Part shown: piece after piece, positions 16,263 to 25,348 of the stretch
Layout: the number at the start of each line of letters is the position of its first letter
How positions within the stretch are numbered: the stretch's first letter is position 1
From: CAZLBC01 sp964557575
GTDB lineage: Bacteria > Planctomycetota > Phycisphaerae > SM23-33
Assembly (NCBI GenBank): GCA_964557575.1
Contig: CAZLBC010000046.1
Span: forward strand, 1-37,657
DNA: 37,657 bases
Direction: 5' to 3'
The notes under the pieces: model-generated
The model's database searches: none
What the model was told of the DNA's origin: nothing
The model's input: only the letters and a program-made list of their open reading frames with translations
Position numbers and translations under genes: made by a program

Positions 16263-19200
16263 CTATTCCGGCGGTGCCTCCTCTTCGATCTCGAGACCGT
16301 TGAGGATGGGGGCGCTGGATTGTGTCTTCTTGCCCGCCTGCGTGGTGAATGTGAATTCCAGGTTGCGGGAGGCCTCGACACCCCGGAACTCTTTGACAAG
16401 CGCCCGACGGTGGCCACCGGCCTCTGCGACGACATCAAAATCCTTCAGGACAGTCTTCCCCTGCAGGGAGACATCGAAGACACGTTCGCCGGGGCCGACC
16501 TCCTCGTCGAGCTCGGCGAAGTGCAGGCGTATGGTATAGCGGCGGGTTTCCTGTGGAGCGTCGTCGAGATCCAAAGTGCGGCCTCGATCTTTGAAGCGTT
16601 GCAGGGCCTCAGCGTTGTCGTCCGGCGTTGGCGCCGGATCGAAACTCACCCTCAGGGCGCCACGCTCGAATCCGAAGCGTTCGATGGCGCTCCAGGGAAT
16701 GGCCATCTCGGCCGTGAAGCTTTCGTCGCTCAGGCGCACGGCGCTGGTCCATGGTGTCTCAAAGGGCTTCTCGTCGACAGCGAAAAAGGCCAGGCGTCTG
16801 CCGTCGACATGCGAGAAGCCAACCGACCGCGGCGCAGACGCTTGTTCGGCCAGCCGCAGTCGTGTCACGGTGCCACTCCACATACGTTTCCTGAAAAAGT
16901 TATTATTTACAGCGCGCCCGCGGACACCGGGCTTTTTGTATACCATCGGCAGCAATATCTCCACCCCGGACCCGGGTTCGATGCCCAGGTTGGCAATGGG
17001 CACAAGTGCCTCAATGACGTGCACACCATCCTGTCGGCTCTCGCCCACCTTGATGACGTCCTGCTTCTTGTGCCATGTGCCTTTCTTCAGATTAATTCCC
17101 AGCTCCATTCGGTTGGAGTGGAGTTCGGTGGTGGATGAGACAAGGAAGGTGAAATGTGTAGGCATGTCTGCATCCGTCATGGCGTCCTCGCGCAGCGTCG
17201 TCAGGATCCAGAGACCACGCTCGTCCCAGGCGAACCGGCTCTCGACCCCGGCGGCCACTCGGGCCCGGAAGCCCTGCTCTGCCCATGCTTCGGTCTTGCC
17301 GTCAGGTGTGAGTCCCTCGATGCGCGGTACATCGACGGTGGAGGGCCAGTGGCTGCTGTATTGTTTCCCCGAGGCAGTGACCATATAGCGAACGAAGTCG
17401 CCCCATTCACCGGCACGGGCGGAGGCAAACTGGAGCCCAATGCGGTCCTCCTTCCACACGGGCATATCCTGTCCCTCGCTTGCGCGCTGCCAGGGCGTCC
17501 GGTGTCCACGCCGATCGATGAGGGCGGGCCGCTCATAAGCGATGTAGAGATACTCGTCGTCGTGGCGTAACTGCAGTGAGGCTTTATCAGGGAGCGCAAT
17601 GCGGCGGCTACCGTCCCAGAGCGGGTCGTTGAGCACGCCATCCACCTTGGGCGGATGGGTATCGGGCATCGAGATCGCCGACCGCTGAGGGTTATGAAAA
17701 GCCAGGTCCACGCCGATATGCTTCAGGCCCTGCATGCAGGAGCCGTAGATCCAGGGCCTGTCCGTACCCGCCACCTCGGTGAAGTCGGTGTTGATGCGCA
17801 GTGAATCACGTGTTTCGTCACGTTTCATCGTGAGCGGCAGGGCGAGTGCCTCGCCGGCCTGAACGCGCAGGTCCCGGGGATAGCCGATCCAGAGGCGGCC
17901 CTCCTCGTCGCGGCGGTCGCCGACGGCGCCAAGGTTGACCCCCGTGCGGTTGATCCTCCTTCCCAGTTCGACGGGCTCGAAATAGACCGCCCAATCCTCG
18001 TTCCGACGCCGGTCGGTTGGCGCCAGCGCCAGCGAGCTCTGGAAGTTGTGGGAACAAGTGCATCCGCTGCTCTGCTCGGGCTGGATCAGCAGGCCAAAGG
18101 CCGACATGCCGGCGTCGCCGCATCCGGGCCGTACGCCACCGAAGTGATGGATGCCGGAGGCGTCGTCGATATCGTAAAAGGCCAGCGTGGCCGAGCGGAA
18201 GACATCCATTCCCGCGGACTTGGAGATCAGACCGCAGCCTTTAGATTTATAGTAGAAGCGCGAATTCACACCAAACTTTTTCGATTCCACCGTTCGTGTA
18301 ACGCCGGTGAACGCGGCGGGAGCATCGACCTCCTGCCCCCAGCGGCTTCCGGGGCTGCGTCCCCATTTCAGCGCCCGCTCGGGCAACTCGTCCAGGCTGC
18401 CGACTTCCGGTGCCGACGGTTCACCCGCGGCATCGGCATCGAGCACGAAGACCGGCCAGCCGTTGTTGAACATTCCCGCCCGGTTGTCGGTGCCGAACGG
18501 GTGGGTACGGACGACGTTTTTGCCTTTGGACATCAGCGTGGCCGTGAACGCGAATTCCGCAGGTGGGCCGCCGGCCGCGGCAGGCAGGTCTGCCCACGGC
18601 AGCAGGACGCGAACCTTCGTTCCACCGTCGACGACGCCGCCTTCGAACGTCATGCCCAGGTGGATGACCGGGTCGATGGCGTCGGGCTTCGCGACGATAC
18701 CCGAGGTGTCTCTCGCGTATGATAGCTTTTTATAGGGATTGGGGACGATCTCGCCGAGGAGAGGGCGGCCGCTTCTGACATCCACGATCACCCGGAAAAC
18801 ATCAAGATCGCCATATTCGTACAGATCCCCGCGGCGCTCCGGGGGGCGGAAGTCGAAGTAGAGTTCCCAATGGTTCATACCCGACACTTTCTTGTCCTGC
18901 GTCTCCATTTCGATTTGAAGGCCGTCCTCGACCGGCGTGAGCGACAGGGTGCCCCCCTGCGTGGTGACGCGGCCCTGGACATCGAAGTCAAAACGCCTGG
19001 GCCCATCGAGGGCGTGCCGTTTGGATTCGTCGAAGGCGCCGTAGATGCCGCGCTGGCGTCCGGTTTGCGCATCGAGCCGATACACAACCGAGCCGACGTT
19101 CAAGTAGACGTGCTCATCGTCGGCGGAGAGGCTTTGGATCGTTGCGCCTTTCCCGCCCCTGCGTGTGATGGCGGCGAAGGGGACGTAGCGGCACCAGATT

Positions 19201-21038
19201 TCGGTGCCGTTGTAGGCGTCCACGGCCGTGATGTAATGGTGACCGATCTGGAAATACCGTCCGTTGGCCGCGACGGGCGCAGGAGCGCGCGAATGGCTCT
19301 CCATCACGCGGGCCGGCCCCGGTCCGCCGAACCACGACAGCGCCAGCGGCCAGCGCACGCGCTCGTCAGCCCGCGTCTCGGAATCCCAGTCGAAGGCGCC
19401 CGGCAGTTTGCCCCGCTCGAGCACGAGGCCGTGCTGCGAATCCTCACGCTGCACCCGGTGGAGGTCGAGTCCGTCCAGAGGCGCCGAGCCCGGCCCGGGC
19501 AGCCAGAGCCCGCCCGCCGGGCGCAGCACGTGGTGGATATCATCCGCCGGAACGTCGAGCGTCTCCGGTCCGCCAACGATGATGTTGGCGAAGTAGGGCG
19601 AAAGGGGCAGTCCACCGCCGTCGGGCGTGTGGATGACAGCAAGCCGCGAGCCGTAGAGATGCGTCGAGCCCAGCAGGCGCTCACGCGCTGCCCGGGCCGC
19701 CTCTTCGGACCCGAACACCTGGAGCACGTGCAGCTCGGTGGCGGCGGCCAGGGCCGGGGCGAGGTCCGGCTCCGGCTCACCCAGCACGAGCGCGTAGCCC
19801 CGGTTCAGCCGCCGCTCGCCCAGAAGCGCGAGCGCCTCGCGGGCCAGCGGTCCGGGCTCAATGTCCGCCTCTGCCGCGGGCGGGCGCACGATACTCGGCG
19901 TTGTGCCTGCGGCCGATTCTCCGGATGCGAAACAGTATATGCGGCCCGCGTCCGTGGACACATAGAGTCGCCCGTCTGCGACGGCCAGGCGCCGCGCCCG
20001 GCCTTCGACCTCGGCGGACCAGTCGACGTCCTCCGCCGTGACGCGCCCGTCGCCGCCCTGAATAAGCACTTCGCCGGCCCGCACGGCGCCCTGGCGCACG
20101 TAACGGGTGCCGCGCCCATCCGCCTTTTCGCCTGTGGAGAGGCGGAAGGCCCGTGAAACCATATTAACGTACAGGTCGGCTGTAGCGTCAACGCAAAGCC
20201 ACGAACCGCCTCGTTTGTGACGTCGATCAGTGTCGGTGCTTTGATCATAATAGAGAAGGCTCCCGTCTTTGCGATCGAACCCCGCCGGTACGCTGCGACC
20301 AGAGGGGACCAGAAGCACATCGTTACCCAAGGCCAGGTAACCCTGTGGCGTGGGACCCGTCAAGGCGTAGCCGCCATGGGGCTGCGCCATGTACCGCATC
20401 GTGGTGTCGTTGGTCCAGATCACATCGCCCGACCTGGCGTCCAGCGCGTAGACGATCACGCCCTCGGCGGGCCACATGCCGGCCGTCGCGTAGACGATGC
20501 CATCGTCGACGAGCACGCCGCCTCTGAGCGGACGGCGCGAGATCATGCGCTCGTTGCCGAGGACCATCTCCCCGGTCCGGAAGGCGCGAAAGCGCCATGC
20601 CAGCTCGCCCGTGCGAGCGTCGAGGCAGTAGATGTAACCGTCGTCCGAGCCAACGTAGGCGCGCCCGTCGGTGATGTCCGGCGCGAAGCGAACCGGCCCA
20701 CCGGTCGTAAAACGCCAGACCGGCTCGCCGCTCTTCGCGTCAAGGGCATGCACACTGTCGTCAGTCGTAGAGCCGAAATACAGGAGTCCGTCGGCCACTA
20801 CGGCCACCGGCGCGTAATCGAACTGCATACGATGGGGCTCAAAGACCGGATCAGGCCAAGCCGGCCGGGGGGCACGGTCAGGCCGATAGACCCATTGCAG
20901 ATGCAGGGGGAATTCGAGTGTCTCTTCGCTTGTCCCCGAGCGTACGGCATCGCCCCGGTAGCGCGGCCAGTCGGCGGAGAACAGGGTGCCAGAGGAACAT
21001 GCAAGAATTATAATGCATATGTATATTGAACGTCTCAT
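16263..21038 (-). CDS. Giant secreted PQQ-propeller/CBM9/malectin-domain protein
   Basis: 1591 residues from the ATG at 21038 (AAAGGAA 6 bases upstream). A short signal peptide (SIYICIIILACSSGTLFSA) leads to DWPRYRGDAVRSG, the typical start of planctomycete PQQ proteins. Residues about 25-390 form one propeller with blades ending in A.D..SGE..W. About 410-560 is an alpha/beta segment (ATELHVLQVFGSEEAARAA) that resembles a degenerate SAM-methyltransferase-type Rossmann domain. More propeller blades follow to about 660, a DOMON/CBM9-like domain at about 690-830, a conserved Cys-rich part (PGCGDAGMSA, SSGCTCSHNFQSSLALAP) near 980, a second CBM9-like domain from about 1125 (HPPKVDGVLNDPLWDGS), and a malectin-like domain at about 1485-1588 (YTIRLHFAELDEE). 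All are binding or scaffold folds; no catalytic site is evident. It probably binds extracellular glycan. It is transcribed toward the AbiEii-like remnant. Confidence 0.82.
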   Translation of the reverse strand: MRRSIYICIIILACSSGTLFSADWPRYRGDAVRSGTSEETLEFPLHLQWVYRPDRAPRPAWPDPVFEPHRMQFDYAPVAVVADGLLYFGSTTDDSVHALDAKSGEPVWRFTTGGPVRFAPDITDGRAYVGSDDGYIYCLDARTGELAWRFRAFRTGEMVLGNERMISRRPLRGGVLVDDGIVYATAGMWPAEGVIVYALDARSGDVIWTNDTTMRYMAQPHGGYALTGPTPQGYLALGNDVLLVPSGRSVPAGFDRKDGSLLYYDQSTDTDRRHKRGGSWLCVDATADLYVNMVSRAFRLSTGEKADGRGTRYVRQGAVRAGEVLIQGGDGRVTAEDVDWSAEVEGRARRLAVADGRLYVSTDAGRIYCFASGESAAGTTPSIVRPPAAEADIEPGPLAREALALLGERRLNRGYALVLGEPEPDLAPALAAATELHVLQVFGSEEAARAARERLLGSTHLYGSRLAVIHTPDGGGLPLSPYFANIIVGGPETLDVPADDIHHVLRPAGGLWLPGPGSAPLDGLDLHRVQREDSQHGLVLERGKLPGAFDWDSETRADERVRWPLALSWFGGPGPARVMESHSRAPAPVAANGRYFQIGHHYITAVDAYNGTEIWCRYVPFAAITRRGGKGATIQSLSADDEHVYLNVGSVVYRLDAQTGRQRGIYGAFDESKRHALDGPRRFDFDVQGRVTTQGGTLSLTPVEDGLQIEMETQDKKVSGMNHWELYFDFRPPERRGDLYEYGDLDVFRVIVDVRSGRPLLGEIVPNPYKKLSYARDTSGIVAKPDAIDPVIHLGMTFEGGVVDGGTKVRVLLPWADLPAAAGGPPAEFAFTATLMSKGKNVVRTHPFGTDNRAGMFNNGWPVFVLDADAAGEPSAPEVGSLDELPERALKWGRSPGSRWGQEVDAPAAFTGVTRTVESKKFGVNSRFYYKSKGCGLISKSAGMDVFRSATLAFYDIDDASGIHHFGGVRPGCGDAGMSAFGLLIQPEQSSGCTCSHNFQSSLALAPTDRRRNEDWAVYFEPVELGRRINRTGVNLGAVGDRRDEEGRLWIGYPRDLRVQAGEALALPLTMKRDETRDSLRINTDFTEVAGTDRPWIYGSCMQGLKHIGVDLAFHNPQRSAISMPDTHPPKVDGVLNDPLWDGSRRIALPDKASLQLRHDDEYLYIAYERPALIDRRGHRTPWQRASEGQDMPVWKEDRIGLQFASARAGEWGDFVRYMVTASGKQYSSHWPSTVDVPRIEGLTPDGKTEAWAEQGFRARVAAGVESRFAWDERGLWILTTLREDAMTDADMPTHFTFLVSSTTELHSNRMELGINLKKGTWHKKQDVIKVGESRQDGVHVIEALVPIANLGIEPGSGVEILLPMVYKKPGVRGRAVNNNFFRKRMWSGTVTRLRLAEQASAPRSVGFSHVDGRRLAFFAVDEKPFETPWTSAVRLSDESFTAEMAIPWSAIERFGFERGALRVSFDPAPTPDDNAEALQRFKDRGRTLDLDDAPQETRRYTIRLHFAELDEEVGPGERVFDVSLQGKTVLKDFDVVAEAGGHRRALVKEFRGVEASRNLEFTFTTQAGKKTQSSAPILNGLEIEEEAPPE

Positions 21039-21165
21039 TCCGATTCCTTTCAATTCCTTAAAAACCCGGGGGATACTGTGCACCTGTTAACTGATTCGAG
21101 TGTCAACAATGTCCCTATTATTTGCCTTGTCTCACTGTTATACTATGAATAAATGAAAATTAGCA

Positions 21166-21268
21166 GTCACTGCGAGCGACCAAGGGCTTCCAGTGCCCCC
21201 TGCGGGTAGAGTGCGGCAGTCTACGCGGGAGAGAGATTGCTTCGTCGCCGCCGGCTCCTCGCAATGGC
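21166..21268. repeat. Imperfect palindromic intergenic repeat (TTGCGAG...CTCGCAA type)
   Basis: The ends GTCACTGCGAGCGA (21166-21179) and TCCTCGCAATGGC (21256-21268) are inverted relative to each other, with 9 of 11 inner bases matching, and the interior contains GAGATTGCTTCGTCGCCGCC. This is the general form of a short non-coding palindromic element scattered between genes in many bacterial phyla. It lies 17 bases from the left 99-bp direct repeat. A second copy is not present in this window. Confidence 0.5.
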
Positions 21269-21285
21269 GATATGCTGAAAACTAA

Positions 21286-21384
21286 TTCATGGCCAAAACG
21301 GCCACCACCCCGCGACCGGAACGTCCCATAGTCTATTTTATGTTACACTTAAATAACCATGGTGACGGGAGATAGGATTGAAAT
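21286..21384. repeat. 99-bp direct repeat, left copy
   Basis: Starts TTCATGGCCAAAACGGCCAC and ends GGGAGATAGGATTGAAAT. It matches 29518-29616 over exactly 99 bases with four substitutions and no gaps; similarity stops sharply on both sides. A TGGCC-AAAAC-GGCCA hairpin lies at its left end. No terminal inverted repeats and no obvious target-site duplication are seen. Its last 27 bases include an ATG that would open a frame into the LamG fragment. Confidence 0.95.
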
Positions 21385-21628
21385 CCTGCCAGTTTCACTG
21401 AAGGATGCGAGTACCGAAGTTCAGGACGAGAGACTTTACCTTTATCTCGATGGAGAACTTGTCGATACAGGTCCCAGGGTTCGCGTGCCGCGACATTTTG
21501 CGGTCCCGCGACTCGGCGGGGCGAAGATGCGGGGACGCTGGATGACGCGTTTCCACGACGGAGAGGAAAAAGCGGCATCTTTCCGGGGCCGCATGGATCA
21601 ATTTCTACTGAAAAATTCTGCTGAGTAA
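21385..21628 (+). pseudogene. Truncated C-terminal end of a LamG-domain protein, cut by the 99-bp repeat
   Basis: The frame from the repeat reads ...VSLKDASTEVQDERLYLYLDG, GPRVRVPRHFAVPRLGGAKM and FRGRMDQFL before its stop. It aligns with the end of the LamG lipoprotein encoded at 25349-28114 (LVLKDATEDIQDDKLSLYIDG, GPGVRIPNHHAGPRIGVARM and FRGRIADFR). Only the last third of a concanavalin-like domain remains. An ATG inside the repeat (21358) gives an 89-residue open frame, but its first 9 residues come from the repeat and there is no ribosome site. The next gene begins 21 bases downstream, as if the two were once an operon. Confidence 0.75.
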
Positions 21629-21649
21629 TGTTTTAACAGGGAGAGAATT

Positions 21650-24600
21650 ATGGGTCGTTTTAGACAACAGTTCCGCATGTTGGTGATTGTATCTTGTGCC
21701 GTGGTCAGTCTTATGTCAACGGCCTGTTTGTCGCAGGACGTGAAACTGACCGAAAATGGCAAACCGAAGGGTGTGATTGTGCACAACGGACACACCCAAA
21801 TCGCCTCGCAGATTCCCGACGGGTGCAATGCCAAAAAAAGGGGCTATATCAAACCCCCGACGGAAGCACTGCAGAACTACCTTGAAAAAATCACGGGCGC
21901 AAAGTTGCCGATGGTAAAAACGGTGGAAGATGCCGGCGATAAACCGGCCATCGTGCTTCGTCTTGTCGACAGAGTGCCCGGGGCCAGCGATCGCCGGGCA
22001 ACGGCCCGTCAGGCCTACCGGATTACGACAGAAGGTAACCGGATTTATCTGACGGCAGCGGAAGAGCTGGGACTGCATCACGCGGTTTTCGGTTTCCTCG
22101 AAGACCATCTCGGCTGCCATTTCTACTCCATCCGCACCAGCTATCACGGGCACGGCGTGAGCCGCTACGAAGGACCGGGATTTGAAACGGTTCCCAAACA
22201 GAAGACTCTCACGCTCGGCAAAATCGACGATTTGCAGGAACCCGCAATTCCGAACCGCGGTCTGATCTTCAAAATGGGACAATATCCCTGGATCCTGAAA
22301 AACCGTGCCGTAAGCCCCAGAGGTGGCCGCACGAGCAGCGCTATGGGCTGCGGCCATACGATGTACAGCTGGATCCCTCCAAAAGATAAAAAGCGCCGGG
22401 GCAAAGTCATCAAGGAGGGGATTTTTGATGAACATCCGGAATTCTTCCCGATGAACAAAGAAGGGGAACGGGAACCCAGCATGTGGAACCAGGGAATCTG
22501 CGGCACCGCCGAAGGATTGCCAAAATATCTCGCACAGAAAATTCTGGGACGGATGAAAGACAAACCCGAAGATGCTTCAGCGATGTTCAAAATCGGCCAG
22601 GGTGATGGTTTTCAGGGCTGTCATTGCCCGGAATGCCGCAAATTAGTGCACACGCAGGGTTCCGAAGCCGCCCCGCTTATCCACGTGTTCAACAAAACCC
22701 TGGATATTGTGAACGAGAAGTATCCCAACGTGGAAATCATGACGTTTTGCTATTTCAATTCCCTGGAAGCCCCCAAGCATATGGAAGTTCATGACAACCT
22801 CTGGATCAATGTTGTCTCCAGCGCGCGCAGCAAGAACGCAGCCGGCGATCAGATGGGGCCGATCCAGAACAATCCCGGCAACGCCGACTATGCCCGAGCG
22901 CTGAAAGAATGGCCGCAGATTGCCCCCAACCGGGTCACTGTCTGGCACTGGGATACCTATCGCCCCGAATGGCCGTCCATGTTCTACGTTGATGAGAATG
23001 TCAAATATATGGCGGATAGCAAGGTCTACGCCATAAATCCTCAGACCTGCGGCGGTCCGTGGGACCAGATGTTGAACTGGCTCTACATGAAACTCAGCTG
23101 GGATCCCACCCTCGACGGCGATAAACTGGTCCGACAATACATCGAAGACGTCTACAGTGAAGCAGCGGCACCCTATCTTTACAAGTATCTCCAGACGGGA
23201 AAAGAAGCCTACGAAGATACTCTTCACGTGCCGAGTGCCGTTCGATGGTCGGGATGGACAAGGATTACTATGGATAAGATCTTCGCCGAATCGGTGCGCG
23301 CGAAGATGGTGCCCCTGATGGATAAGGCCCTGGCGGCGGCGAAAAAACACGCCACAAAAGAACAGCTCAAAGAACTGCAGAAAGCCCGGGCGGAATCCCT
23401 CGATAAAGTGGTCATGGAAGCCGCGCGACGTATCGGCGACTGGGGAATGGTGCCCTATGAAGGCGAACAATGGTACGTTCCCGGTGCTAATAAACACGTG
23501 CCCGATATTATTGAACGCAAAAAACAGAGCCGCGGCGATAACTTCCGGGCCATCTCGCGCATCGCGCGGGGCAACGGTGGACCGGTCCTCGGCCTCGACG
23601 GTCCCGCCATGGAAGCGGCCGTCTGCCCGGATCTTGCCGGACAGGTCATAAGTGCGGTGGATAAGTCCAGCGGCAAAGAGCTGCTCGATGCCCGCGGCAA
23701 AGTGGCTGGCTACGGCGACCTGTCGGAGAAAGTCCATACGCAACTCTGGCTGCCGGCCGGCGACGGACGCGCGGACCTGGACCGATCGGCCGAGGAATGG
23801 GCGACTCTCTGGAGTGATTACAGCAATCCCGACTCATCGACACTCTCCACCGAGACGATCCTGTCAGGCAAAAAGTTCAGCGACGAGAACTATCTGCACC
23901 GCACGGTGGCGGTGGAGAAGGGCAGACTCCAGATTGAACGCACCTACAGCGGGTCGACGCCGAAGTCGGGCCCTTTCGCCACCCGCTGGCGTCTTGCGAT
24001 GCCGCACCCGGACAAATCCCGCCTGACGGTCAGCGGCGGAGGTATCAAAGAACTGATGGACCTGCGCTACGCCGAACCGGGCGGTATCCGGACCGTCAAA
24101 GCCGGACAGCGCCCCCCGGGCTACGAGGGCCTGGATGCGATGGACGAGAAATGGGATGCCGTCAAAGCCGTCAGCGATGCCCAGGTGGTGGAGTTTGCGG
24201 TCAAAAATGACGACGGCAAACTGCAGGTTCTGCTCGACCGCGGGGACAGCGTCGCGGCGGTGGTCTCCACGCCCGCCGCAGGCTGGAGCAAGGTTAAGGT
24301 CAAACCGGTGGTCGGCAAGAAATACGTGGAGCTGACTCTGATCGGAGATAAAATCAAAGAAAAGAAAGTCAGCGACCTGAAACTGCCGGTCCAGACGCTC
24401 CGCGCGAAAACGATGGAACCCGGCGAAGCGGTGACCGAGAAAAAGAAGGCCGAGCCGAAGATCAAGATCACCGGCGAAGGCACCGCCATCAACCAGATCG
24501 ACGGGGCCGAGCTGATCTGGATCCCGGCCGGCACCTTCACCCGCGGCAGCGAGACGGAGCTGGCCGGCGGGGACGAAGGACCGCAGAAAGAGATCTACCT

Positions 24601-25225
24601 GGACGGTTACTGGATCTACAAGTATCCGGTGACGGTGGGTCAGTACAAAAAACACTGCGGAGAAACCGGCGAGGAGTTCAAACCGCCGTGGCCGCAGGGC
24701 AAAAAGGCCAGCCCGGAGGGCGAGGCCGACAAATACGCGGTGATCACGAACTGGTTTGAAGCGCGGGATTACGGGCGCTGGGCCCGGGCGAGTCTTCCGA
24801 CCGAAGCGCAGTGGGAGAAAGCGGCCCGCGGGACCGACGGACGCGCCTACCCGTGGGGCGATGAGTACGACCCGGACAAATGCGTGAGCATGGAGAATAC
24901 GCTCTATGAGTTCAATGAAGGTTTCCGTCCGGTGGGAAGCCACCCCGACGGAGCGAGCCCGTATGGCGTGATGGATATGGCCGGTAACGTCTGGGAATGG
25001 ACCGGAGACTGGTACAGATACGAATACTACCGGGAATGTCCCGAAAAGAACCCGCAGGGTCCGCAGAGCGGCGCGAACAAGGTGCTGCGTGGTGGATGCA
25101 GCCTGTATGATTGGCGATTCAATCGCTCGGCCGCGCGCTTTGTGCAACCGCCGCAGGTGGACAACTGGACGGCGGTGGGTTTCCGGCTGGTGATCAATGC
25201 CGATAAGGAAGGGAATTTGAGGTGA
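21650..25225 (+). CDS. DUF4838 glycoside-hydrolase-like protein fused to a SUMF1/FGE-fold domain
   Basis: 1191 residues; GGGAGAG sits just before the ATG. The N-terminus is a signal peptide that may end in a lipobox-like STAC at Cys26. Residues about 35-190 form the alpha/beta domain that precedes GH20/GH67-type barrels (LQNYLEKITGAKLP, LGLHHAVFGFLEDHLGC). About 220-520 is the DUF4838 barrel (GQGDGFQGCHCPECRKL, VTVWHWDTYR). A beta-rich region of unknown type follows, then from about 950 a SUMF1 domain (LIWIPAGTFTRGSE, LPTEAQWEKAARG, YPWGDEYD, MDMAGNVWEWTGDWY, VLRGGC). True formylglycine-generating enzymes have two catalytic Cys after RGGS; here the motif is RGGCSLYDWRF with the pair missing, so this domain is probably structural or binding. 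It lies inside the direct-repeat bracket. DUF4838 proteins are thought to be glycosidases, but the substrate is unknown. Confidence 0.82.
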   Translation: MGRFRQQFRMLVIVSCAVVSLMSTACLSQDVKLTENGKPKGVIVHNGHTQIASQIPDGCNAKKRGYIKPPTEALQNYLEKITGAKLPMVKTVEDAGDKPAIVLRLVDRVPGASDRRATARQAYRITTEGNRIYLTAAEELGLHHAVFGFLEDHLGCHFYSIRTSYHGHGVSRYEGPGFETVPKQKTLTLGKIDDLQEPAIPNRGLIFKMGQYPWILKNRAVSPRGGRTSSAMGCGHTMYSWIPPKDKKRRGKVIKEGIFDEHPEFFPMNKEGEREPSMWNQGICGTAEGLPKYLAQKILGRMKDKPEDASAMFKIGQGDGFQGCHCPECRKLVHTQGSEAAPLIHVFNKTLDIVNEKYPNVEIMTFCYFNSLEAPKHMEVHDNLWINVVSSARSKNAAGDQMGPIQNNPGNADYARALKEWPQIAPNRVTVWHWDTYRPEWPSMFYVDENVKYMADSKVYAINPQTCGGPWDQMLNWLYMKLSWDPTLDGDKLVRQYIEDVYSEAAAPYLYKYLQTGKEAYEDTLHVPSAVRWSGWTRITMDKIFAESVRAKMVPLMDKALAAAKKHATKEQLKELQKARAESLDKVVMEAARRIGDWGMVPYEGEQWYVPGANKHVPDIIERKKQSRGDNFRAISRIARGNGGPVLGLDGPAMEAAVCPDLAGQVISAVDKSSGKELLDARGKVAGYGDLSEKVHTQLWLPAGDGRADLDRSAEEWATLWSDYSNPDSSTLSTETILSGKKFSDENYLHRTVAVEKGRLQIERTYSGSTPKSGPFATRWRLAMPHPDKSRLTVSGGGIKELMDLRYAEPGGIRTVKAGQRPPGYEGLDAMDEKWDAVKAVSDAQVVEFAVKNDDGKLQVLLDRGDSVAAVVSTPAAGWSKVKVKPVVGKKYVELTLIGDKIKEKKVSDLKLPVQTLRAKTMEPGEAVTEKKKAEPKIKITGEGTAINQIDGAELIWIPAGTFTRGSETELAGGDEGPQKEIYLDGYWIYKYPVTVGQYKKHCGETGEEFKPPWPQGKKASPEGEADKYAVITNWFEARDYGRWARASLPTEAQWEKAARGTDGRAYPWGDEYDPDKCVSMENTLYEFNEGFRPVGSHPDGASPYGVMDMAGNVWEWTGDWYRYEYYRECPEKNPQGPQSGANKVLRGGCSLYDWRFNRSAARFVQPPQVDNWTAVGFRLVINADKEGNLR

Positions 25226-25238
25226 GAGTTTGTCCCGG

Positions 25239-25323
25239 AAGGGACCTGAGGGACTCCTGAGATTCAGAACGGGGCCAGAGGTTGTAAGTCCCTTGTGTCC
25301 CTTCAGTCCCTTACGTCCTTTGT
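25239..25323. repeat. Four 9-bp tandem units (GTCCCTTnn) with an upstream inverted partner
   Basis: Positions 25288-25323 are four consecutive 9-mers: GTCCCTTGT, GTCCCTTCA, GTCCCTTAC and GTCCTTTGT. The inverse, AAGGGACCTGAGGGAC, lies at 25239-25254 and can pair with 25297-25312 through two stems of 6-7 bp. It occupies the 123-base spacer between the DUF4838 gene and the LamG lipoprotein gene. It could be a hairpin in the transcript, or a small mobile repeat. Confidence 0.6.
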
Positions 25324-25348
25324 GCGGCGAGAACGGGAGATGCAAAAA

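Noticed and set aside
18870..20156. Long plus-strand frame opposite the giant PQQ protein
   Set aside because: The minus-strand frame is continuous and rich in recognisable domains; the plus-strand product shows none.
24500..25225. SUMF1 domain as the enzyme that matures the two sulfatases
   Set aside because: The two catalytic cysteines of formylglycine-generating enzyme are not at the expected place, and the domain is fused to an exported protein, so it is unlikely to be the maturase.
25288..25323. Possible CRISPR-like array
   Set aside because: Units are 9 bases with no spacers and no cas genes nearby.
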